Positions 1-5,278 of a stretch of 5,974 bases of DNA are shown here, piece after piece. Made by a program: the position numbers and the translations under genes. The DNA comes from Chryseobacterium gleum (lineage in GTDB: Bacteria; Bacteroidota; Bacteroidia; Flavobacteriales_D; Sanyastnellaceae). The DNA is taken from NCBI GenBank assembly GCA_945897395.1, contig CAMDFE010000105.1:1-5974 (forward strand), read 5' to 3'. The notes beneath the pieces were generated by a model. The model had not been told where the DNA came from. It saw only the letters and a program-made list of their open reading frames with translations, and made no database searches. How positions within the stretch are numbered: the first letter of the stretch is position 1; each line of letters begins with the position of its first letter.

Positions 1-1
1 A

Positions 2-247
2 TCTAATTTCAATTGGACAGAATTTGTTCAACACAGAGATTTTGAGAAGGTTGAATTAAGGAATGATTTCGAGCATGGTGTTTTCCAATTGTATCCTGAA
101 ATTGCAGAGATTAAGTCGGCATTCTTGAAAGCAGGAGCGATTTATTCAAGCATGTCGGGCACAGGAAGTACGGTCTATGCTTTGTTTAACGAAGAACCTC
201 AGATTAAATGGCGTGAAAACTACTTTTCTCGAACTTTTTTGCTCTAG
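2..247 (+). CDS. ispE: 4-diphosphocytidyl-2-C-methyl-D-erythritol kinase, C-terminal part (5' end outside window)
   Basis: Only the last 81 codons are present; the frame is open from base 2 to a TAG at 245-247. Known role of the family: ATP-dependent phosphorylation of CDP-methylerythritol in the cytoplasmic MEP route to isoprenoid precursors. Seen in the sequence: the family's NDFE motif (62-73), followed by a 'P-E-I-A-E-I-K' helix, then GAIYSSMSGTGSTVYALF. That stretch matches the glycine-rich C-terminal GHMP-kinase motif (usually MSGSGS; here the second Ser is Thr, at 152-169). The order and spacing of NDFE and MSGTGS are those of IspE rather than of other GHMP kinases such as mevalonate or homoserine kinase. 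The tail ends shortly after the motif, as is normal. The missing part should hold the N-terminal ATP-binding loop. The next gene is on the same strand 41 bases on, with its own promoter-like box between them. Confidence 0.87.
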   Translation, partial: SNFNWTEFVQHRDFEKVELRNDFEHGVFQLYPEIAEIKSAFLKAGAIYSSMSGTGSTVYALFNEEPQIKWRENYFSRTFLL

Positions 248-272
248 CGAATGTATTTAGAGTAAAATGAAA

Positions 273-280
273 TATATTTG
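273..280 (+). promoter_or_regulatory. Bacteroidota -7 box (TATATTTG) before the small ORF
   Basis: TATATTTG matches all six fixed positions of the Bacteroidota primary-sigma -7 consensus TAnnTTTG. No good TTG -33 element lies about 20 bases upstream; the nearest T6G run ends at 241, which is too far. If the box is used, transcription would start around 284-287, only a few bases before the ATG codons at 289 and 295. It could also serve the protease gene beginning at 510, since no strong terminator separates the two. Confidence 0.45.
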
Positions 281-288
281 CTTATCTC

Positions 289-453
289 ATGTCCATGGAA
301 AACAAAAATAATTCTACTACACCTATTGTGAATCCGCTTCAAGAAGAATTGAACGAGATGAAAGCACAGAAGGAAAAACTCGAGCGTGAGTTGTTGGCTC
401 GTGAAGAATTAATGCAAAGTATGTTTTCTCTTTTGGCCGAAAAGAAAAAGTAA
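289..453 (+). CDS. Small charged, probably coiled-coil protein, function unknown
   Basis: An open frame of 54 codons runs from ATG 289 to TAA 451-453. A second ATG at 295 would give 52 residues and leaves a more normal leader behind the TATATTTG box, so either start is possible. I do not recognise the family. The first 18 or so residues are polar and Asn/Thr-rich (MENKNNSTTPIVNP), probably disordered. The rest is a run of Glu, Lys, Leu and Met (from LQEELNEMKAQ to LLAEKKK) with hydrophobic residues at heptad-like spacing, so a single long helix or coiled coil is likely. There is no signal peptide, membrane segment or Cys/His cluster. The protein is probably cytoplasmic and may work by self-association or by binding a partner. 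Reasons to think it real: a good promoter box, position between two same-strand genes, and coding that fills most of the gap. Its small size and lack of known homologs keep certainty moderate. Confidence 0.6.
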   Translation: MSMENKNNSTTPIVNPLQEELNEMKAQKEKLERELLAREELMQSMFSLLAEKKK

Positions 454-461
454 ATAACTTT

Positions 462-509
462 TTTGTTTCAACATTTCTTCGTTTCTTAGGCGCACTAACC
501 ACAATCAAA
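462..509 (+). promoter_or_regulatory. Possible promoter and A-rich leader of the protease gene
   Basis: The 56-base gap after the small ORF holds a TTTG at 462-465 that could be a -33 element. The matching -7 position (about 485-494) reads TTAGGCGC, a poor fit to TAnnTTTG. The leader just before the ATG (ACAATCAAA, 501-509) resembles that of the barrel gene at 5267-5278 and has no Shine-Dalgarno sequence, as usual in Bacteroidota. The gene may instead be read from the box at 273-280. Confidence 0.22.
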
Positions 510-3485
510 ATGCGTAAGATATTTTTAGGCCTCTCGTTATTTTTATCTGTTTCCATATTTGGACAAAACGATATTGAAAGAAATTTCGATCCGTTGGAAG
601 TTAGACTCTATCAATCTGAAGAGGCCTACCACTCCGACAAACAAATGACTTTATCGAATACATCGGTATGGAAGTCGTTTCAATTAGCACATCCGAAATG
701 GACATCTCTCTTTATTGAAAGAACGGGAATGCCATCCAAGGCATTCGGAAATCCAATAGACGTCAGCGGATCTTCCGATTCTGAAAAAGCAATTTCATTT
801 TTGAATGAAATTAATCAGTCTTTTTGCAGCGGTGCGATTCAGCTTTCAACGAGACCAGAAATAAAGACTAGTAAATTCACAAATGTTGTTTTCGATCAGA
901 CTTTCAATGGAATGAAAGTTCTTTTTAGTAAGTCTTCTGTGAAGTTGGTGAATGGGAAAGTGGTTCAATTCGCTTTCGGTGTTCATCCTGATATTCAATT
1001 GGATGAGAGGCCTGTCATAGGATTGCTACAAGCGCGATTGGCCGCATTGCAAGGAATTACGACATCAATTGAAATTATTCGATCAACGGGTGATATCTCA
1101 ATTTTACCTGTACCTAAAGCTAGTTCGTTTGAGTATCGTAAAATCTACATGGTAACTGTTTCAACTCGCAACTCTCAAAATGTTCCGCAACGTTACCTTA
1201 CTTACATTGACGCGCTAACAGGAAAAATTTTAATGCGAAAGAACTTGGTGTGTCATGCTGACGGTGGTCCCAAAAAAACTGGAGCTGAAGAGCTTGTTGT
1301 TGACTTACAAGTTAACGGAGATGTTTATATGACCAATCCATATGGTGTAGTCACAAATGAAGGATTAAACAATATATACGTAACAGTGTCGGGAACAGAT
1401 TATGGCACGGATATAAATGGTTCAGGAACCTTTCCCCTCAACGCAGGAGCAAATGCTATTGTTAGATTGGAAGGTCCTTGGAGTACTGTTAATACGGATG
1501 GAGTAACCCCGCAGAAAAATGTAACTCTTCAAGCTGGATTGAATACCATTGATATGTCAACAGCGGCTAATGTTCGTGAACTTTCTGCATATAAAAGTGT
1601 GAATCGTATTCACGACCATTGCAAAAGTTGGATGCCAACTTTTACAGGAATGGATTTCCAACTTACAACCAATATCGACTTAACTTCTGGTGATTGCAAT
1701 GCCTTTTATGATGGTAGTTCAATTAACTTTTATGCTATCGGCAATGGTTGTAACGCGACAAGTCTTTTATCAGACGTCGTATTTCACGAATACGGTCATG
1801 GTATAAACGATAACTACTATCAAAGCCAAAGTTCATTTTTTTTCAATGGTGCTGTTGGAGAGGGTTATGCTGATTATTGGGGAATTTCTTTAGGCAACAG
1901 CCCAGTAGTAGGTGTTGGTTTCTATACAGACAACGAAGATGGTATAAGAAGATATGATACCGAGCGCAAGGTTTATCCGCAAGATTTAGTTGGTGAAGTG
2001 CATGCCGATGGAGAAATAATTATGGGTGCTTGGTACGACACGCACTTATTAATGGGTGGAGATTGGAATGCAACAATGCCATTATTCGTTGAATCCTATG
2101 CTGGTTTACAGGCCGAGACTGCTGATGGTAACGAAGGTGAGGCATACACGGATATTTTGCTAGATGTTTTATTGGCTGATGATAATGATGGTGACATTAC
2201 AAATGGAACGCCAAATGGAAATGCAATTGTTGAGGGATTCTATTTGCATGGCATTACGCTAATCTCTCCAGCTGTAATAAATCATACACCACAGGCTTTC
2301 GCAAATCCTATTGTGCCGATTACACTTACTGCAGATTTAGATTTATTCTTTCCATATACACAGTACTTATCTGATGTAAACTGTCATTACCAAGTGAATA
2401 ATGCACCGTGGCAAACTGTGGCAATGATCGACGCATCGGGATCTTTTGAAACCACCTTTGATGGTTTCAATCCAGGAACAATTCTAAAGTATTACTTCAC
2501 GGCCAATGATACAAACGGTTCCGTAGGAACTGTTAATCCAGTCGGTTCGCATCAAGCTTTATTCCCAACACTTCCGCACATAACATTAATTGGTGTAAAC
2601 GAAGTTGGACGTCACGATTGCGATAACAACGAAGATTGGGGCACATGGCAAACAGGAGTTGCGGGTGACAACGCAACAACAGGAATTTGGTTGTTGGAAA
2701 TTCCAATTCCAAGCGTAACAGTGGATGTTGCTCCGGGTACAATTGTTCAAACAGGAGATCAAGTAACTCCAGCTGGAGAGTATTGTTTCTTCACCGGAAA
2801 CGGAACCATCGGTGGTGGAATTGGAGAGAACGATGTAGACGCAGGAAGAACCACTTTGCAAACCACAACAATTGATCTTTCAAGTTTCATTAATCCTGTG
2901 ATTAGCTACTACCGCTGGTACACAAACAGCCCTCCGGGTGGTGCAAATCCTGGAGCAGATTACTGGCAGGTTAGAATGAGTAACAACAACGGATCTACTT
3001 GGACCTATGTTGAAAATACAAAAACGAGCGATATGCGTTGGAGAAGAAACGCTTTCCATGTAAGTGATTACATGACTCCAACCGCACAAATGAAACTTCA
3101 ATTTATTGCGAGTGACAGCCTTCGTCCAACAGTGAATCTAAATGGTGGATCTTTGGTTGAAGGTGCTTTGGACGATTTCATTGTTTATGAAGATGCAATC
3201 ATTGGTGTTGAAGAGAATATGGTGAATGTATTCAATGTTATTGCTTTCCCAAATCCAACAACAGCATCAACGCGCATTCAATTCCAGCTATCGAAACCTG
3301 AGTCCATTGAGGTTTTAGTTTTAGACGCCGTTGGAAGAACGATCTACACAATTCCGGCTCATGAATATGGAACGCAACAGCAGAACATTTTAATCCCCTC
3401 TGAAAAATGGGCGAAAGGAACCTATCAGGTTACACTTCGTCAGAATAGAAAGAACATTGGAACTTACAAGATCATTAAAGAATAA
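510..3485 (+). CDS. Secreted zinc metallopeptidase (thermolysin/fungalysin type) with T9SS sorting domain
   Basis: A 991-residue preproprotein, predicted to be exported to the periplasm, sent across the outer membrane by T9SS and active extracellularly. Domains by residue: signal peptide 1-18, cleavage likely before Gln19; FTP/PepSY-like propeptide about 85-245 (pattern GMKVLFSKSSVKLVNGKV and later YLTYIDALTGKIL); a beta-sandwich insert, carboxypeptidase-regulatory-like, about 260-350; catalytic domain about 355-582. Active-site residues visible are HEYGH at 426-430 (zinc ligands H426 and H430, base E427), GEGYAD with third ligand E451, and VHADGE with H498, matching the fungalysin VHxxGE and the thermolysin transition-state His. 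An Asp-rich, possibly calcium-binding DDNDGD lies at 557-562. Then come an Ig/Fn3-like segment (about 590-680), a large jelly-roll-like domain (about 700-895, with CFFTGN, DVDAG-TTL, YYRWYTN and DDF motifs) and the sorting domain 908-990 (FPNP, VLDAVGR, KGTYQVTL). ATG 510 is chosen because the signal peptide starts exactly there. A strong terminator follows. The substrate is unknown; a nutritional protease is likely. Confidence 0.9.
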   Translation: MRKIFLGLSLFLSVSIFGQNDIERNFDPLEVRLYQSEEAYHSDKQMTLSNTSVWKSFQLAHPKWTSLFIERTGMPSKAFGNPIDVSGSSDSEKAISFLNEINQSFCSGAIQLSTRPEIKTSKFTNVVFDQTFNGMKVLFSKSSVKLVNGKVVQFAFGVHPDIQLDERPVIGLLQARLAALQGITTSIEIIRSTGDISILPVPKASSFEYRKIYMVTVSTRNSQNVPQRYLTYIDALTGKILMRKNLVCHADGGPKKTGAEELVVDLQVNGDVYMTNPYGVVTNEGLNNIYVTVSGTDYGTDINGSGTFPLNAGANAIVRLEGPWSTVNTDGVTPQKNVTLQAGLNTIDMSTAANVRELSAYKSVNRIHDHCKSWMPTFTGMDFQLTTNIDLTSGDCNAFYDGSSINFYAIGNGCNATSLLSDVVFHEYGHGINDNYYQSQSSFFFNGAVGEGYADYWGISLGNSPVVGVGFYTDNEDGIRRYDTERKVYPQDLVGEVHADGEIIMGAWYDTHLLMGGDWNATMPLFVESYAGLQAETADGNEGEAYTDILLDVLLADDNDGDITNGTPNGNAIVEGFYLHGITLISPAVINHTPQAFANPIVPITLTADLDLFFPYTQYLSDVNCHYQVNNAPWQTVAMIDASGSFETTFDGFNPGTILKYYFTANDTNGSVGTVNPVGSHQALFPTLPHITLIGVNEVGRHDCDNNEDWGTWQTGVAGDNATTGIWLLEIPIPSVTVDVAPGTIVQTGDQVTPAGEYCFFTGNGTIGGGIGENDVDAGRTTLQTTTIDLSSFINPVISYYRWYTNSPPGGANPGADYWQVRMSNNNGSTWTYVENTKTSDMRWRRNAFHVSDYMTPTAQMKLQFIASDSLRPTVNLNGGSLVEGALDDFIVYEDAIIGVEENMVNVFNVIAFPNPTTASTRIQFQLSKPESIEVLVLDAVGRTIYTIPAHEYGTQQQNILIPSEKWAKGTYQVTLRQNRKNIGTYKIIKE

Positions 3486-3505
3486 GAAGATGACTTCAAA
3501 TAGAG

Positions 3506-3531
3506 AGGCTGGAATTTTTCCAGCCTTTTTT
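3506..3531 (+). terminator. Intrinsic terminator of the protease gene
   Basis: AGGCTGG (3506-3512) pairs perfectly with CCAGCCT (3520-3526). Two further A-T pairs inside the loop (A3513-T3519, A3514-T3518) leave a TTT loop. The stem is followed by a T run to 3531. It lies 20 bases past the protease stop codon. On the opposite strand the stem is followed by CTCTATTTG rather than a T run, so it should terminate mainly plus-strand transcripts. Its T run overlaps the stop codon (3530-3532) of the convergent acyltransferase gene. Confidence 0.9.
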
Positions 3532-4096
3532 ATTTCGAGATTTTCTTAACGAAAACGGCAGGATTTCCCGCCCATACTTCGTTTTCAGGAATGTTAGTTC
3601 GAACAACACTTCCTGCGCCAATTACGGCGAAATCGCCAACAGTAATACCTTTCATTAAGATTGAATCGGCACCAATAAAAACATATTTCCCAATATGAAT
3701 AGGGGAGTTCTTGGCATTTGAATCGATATCTATTGTTCGCTGTTCAATGGAAGTTGGATGGAAATCGGTGTCCCAAATTTTACAATTTCCGCCAACAATG
3801 GTGTGGTCACCAATTGTAATTTCTTCGCGACAACAAATGGTTGAATTGGAAAATCCAACATCTTCACCGATGGTCAATTTGGCATTTTTTCCAATCATAA
3901 TGGAAGAGGAGGAACCGCTACCAATAATATTCGCGAATCGATGCGAATTGACGAGAAAGTCTTTACCCAATTTGAAAGTGCCCTTATTCGAAACGAAGAG
4001 AAATCCGTAACAGTGAACTTTCCAAAAGGCCACACCCTGAAGAGTTAACCAAAAGGCGTTGAGAGGCCAGTAAAGTATATAGAGTAGTGTCTTCAA
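3530..4096 (-). CDS. Left-handed beta-helix (hexapeptide-repeat) acyltransferase, probable sugar O-acetyltransferase
   Basis: A 188-residue enzyme of the WbbJ/maltose-acetyltransferase-like group, which moves an acetyl group from acetyl-CoA to a sugar hydroxyl (or, in relatives, an amino group). Seen: an aromatic, hydrophobic N-terminal stretch (residues 3-25) that may sit on the inner membrane; hexapeptide repeats from about 65 to 165 (IMIGKNAKLTIGED, ITIGDHTIVGG, IHIGKYVFIGA, ITVGDFAVIGA); the likely catalytic His113 in DTDFHP; and the terminal VWAGNPAVFVKKI typical of the family. The length is normal. The frame is closed upstream by the fcl stop codon (4097-4099), and no ATG lies before residue 67, so the start is almost surely the TTG at 4096, directly after that stop. 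It is therefore co-transcribed with fcl and probably translationally coupled. The context suggests decoration of a fucose-containing glycan, but the acceptor sugar cannot be read from sequence. The stop codon TAA at 3530-3532 sits in the T run of the convergent gene's terminator. Confidence 0.85.
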   Translation of the reverse strand: MKTLLYILYWPLNAFWLTLQGVAFWKVHCYGFLFVSNKGTFKLGKDFLVNSHRFANIIGSGSSSSIMIGKNAKLTIGEDVGFSNSTICCREEITIGDHTIVGGNCKIWDTDFHPTSIEQRTIDIDSNAKNSPIHIGKYVFIGADSILMKGITVGDFAVIGAGSVVRTNIPENEVWAGNPAVFVKKISK

Positions 4097-5158
4097 TTAA
4101 TGTTTTGCGTTTGCTGAATTTTCAAGATACCACTGATAAACACGTCCAATCCCCTCTTGAAGGGAAACAGAATGATTAAAACCGAGTGAATGCAGTTTAG
4201 AAACATCCGTGAGCTTTCTCATGGTTCCATCTGGCTTTGTTGAATCGAAATGAAACTGACCGCTGTAACCGATAACATCTGCAATTAATTTTGCTAAATC
4301 TTCAATTGAAATTTCTTCTCCTGTTCCAATGTTTATGTGCGTATTACGAATTTCTTCTGACGTAGTAAGATCGGAAAAATTAACATTTCCCATGATGTGA
4401 ATGCAGGCATTCGCCATATCCTCGGACCACATAAATTCGCGCATGGGCTTACCAGAGCCCCAAATATTAACTCCGAACTCGCTTACTCCAATTGATTTTA
4501 AATATTGAATAGCTAATGAAAAGTCTTTTTCATTTAAATCTGCTAGAATCGCTTCTTTATTATTTTCTTGAAGGCACTTCGCAAGGTGTATTTTTCTCAG
4601 TAGAGCAGGCAAAACGTGTGATTTCTCGAAATTAAAATTATCTCCAGGACCGTACAAATTTGTTGGCATTACAGATATAAAATTCGTCCCGTATTGAATA
4701 TTAAAACTTTCACACAATTTAATTCCAGCAATCTTAGCAATGGCGTAGGGCTCATTTGTATATTCCAGTTCACTGGTTAGAAGTGAATTTTCGTTTAAGG
4801 GTTGAGGCGCATTTTTAGGATAAATACAGGTGCTGCCAAGAAACAATAATTTCTTTACTCCGGATTTGTGTGCACTTGAAATAACGTTATTCTGAATAGT
4901 GAGGTTCTCGATCAGAAAATCAGCACGATAGGTATTGTTTGCAACAATTCCGCCCACTTTTGCAGCAGCTAAAAATACAAATTCAGGCTTTTCATGAAGA
5001 AAAAAACGTTCGACTTCTTGATTATCTAATAAGTTTAATTCAGACCTGTTTTTTAAGATTAAATTATTGAATCCACATGATGAAAGTCCTTTAACAATCG
5101 CTCTTCCTACCAAGCCATTGTGACCGGCAACAAATATTTTCGCGTTGATATTAATCAT
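4097..5158 (-). CDS. fcl: GDP-L-fucose synthase (GDP-4-keto-6-deoxymannose 3,5-epimerase-4-reductase)
   Basis: A cytoplasmic NADPH-dependent enzyme of the extended SDR family. It turns GDP-4-keto-6-deoxy-D-mannose into GDP-L-fucose, the donor for fucosylated polysaccharide or glycoprotein. Numbered from ATG 5158 (353 residues): nucleotide-binding GHNGLVG at 12-18; AAAKVGG at 64-70; GSTCIYP with S109 and C111; Y138 and K142 in YAIAK; PTNLYGPGDNF at 165-175; H181 in SHVLP; GSGKPMREF at 234-242. These match Ser107, Cys109, Tyr136, Lys140 and His179 of the E. coli enzyme with a constant +2 shift, so all catalytic residues are kept. It is about 30 residues longer than the E. coli protein because of a helical insert at about 190-230, which I recall as usual in Bacteroidota homologs. 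The frame extends to a TTG at 5188, but that codon lies upstream of the promoter box at 5177-5184, so ATG 5158 is preferred. The acyltransferase follows in the same frame after one stop codon. gmd, which makes the substrate, is not in the window. Confidence 0.93.
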   Translation of the reverse strand: MININAKIFVAGHNGLVGRAIVKGLSSCGFNNLILKNRSELNLLDNQEVERFFLHEKPEFVFLAAAKVGGIVANNTYRADFLIENLTIQNNVISSAHKSGVKKLLFLGSTCIYPKNAPQPLNENSLLTSELEYTNEPYAIAKIAGIKLCESFNIQYGTNFISVMPTNLYGPGDNFNFEKSHVLPALLRKIHLAKCLQENNKEAILADLNEKDFSLAIQYLKSIGVSEFGVNIWGSGKPMREFMWSEDMANACIHIMGNVNFSDLTTSEEIRNTHINIGTGEEISIEDLAKLIADVIGYSGQFHFDSTKPDGTMRKLTDVSKLHSLGFNHSVSLQEGIGRVYQWYLENSANAKH

Positions 5159-5176
5159 AATCCAATTTGGGTGAGG

Positions 5177-5184
5177 CAAACTTA
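5177..5184 (-). promoter_or_regulatory. -7 box (TAAGTTTG) of the fcl-acyltransferase unit
   Basis: Read on the minus strand the sequence is TAAGTTTG, a full match to TAnnTTTG, 18 bases before ATG 5158. The -33 region is weak (TGTTCTTT about 19-22 bases upstream, no clear TTG). A short inverted repeat, AACAA-TTAT-TTGTT (5184-5197), abuts the box on its upstream side. Start of transcription near 5170-5173 would exclude the TTG at 5188 as the translation start. Confidence 0.6.
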
Positions 5185-5250
5185 ACAATTATTTGTTTGA
5201 AAGAACATATAAATCATCTGAATTGATAGTGATTTCAAGCGTTTTTTTCT

Positions 5251-5258
5251 TATTTTCG
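5251..5258 (+). promoter_or_regulatory. Probable -7 box (TATTTTCG) of the outer-membrane protein gene
   Basis: TATTTTCG matches TAnnTTTG at all but one fixed position and lies 20 bases before ATG 5279, a usual leader length. A T-rich run precedes it. The nearest TTG (5223-5225) is a little too far to be a standard -33 element. The leader ends in an A-rich stretch without a Shine-Dalgarno sequence. Confidence 0.5.
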
Positions 5259-5278
5259 CAACTTATACAATCACAAAA

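Noticed and set aside
445..463. AT-rich hairpin AAAAAGT-AAATA-ACTTTTT across the stop codon of the small ORF, as a terminator
   Set aside because: The stem has one G-C pair and the T run is used up in the stem, so it would be a weak terminator; the Lys-codon run alone explains the A tract.
323..556. 77-codon minus-strand open frame opposite the small ORF and protease start
   Set aside because: It crosses two better-supported plus-strand genes and the gap between them, has no recognisable domain and no promoter; it reads as a chance antisense frame.
2533..3101. Several 60-90 codon open frames on both strands inside the protease gene
   Set aside because: They lie wholly within the strongly supported protease coding region. 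Their Asn/Ser/Cys-rich or low-complexity sequences are what off-frame reading of repeats of Thr, Asn and Gly codons gives.
3711..4010. 99-codon plus-strand frame opposite the acyltransferase
   Set aside because: It is antisense to a clear hexapeptide-repeat enzyme; the regular repeat of that gene keeps the opposite frame open by codon bias.
3985..4096. Acyltransferase as a 5'-truncated pseudogene because it lacks an ATG
   Set aside because: The N-terminal hydrophobic stretch, full repeat region, catalytic His113 and C-terminal motif are all present and the length is normal for the family; TTG is an accepted start codon.
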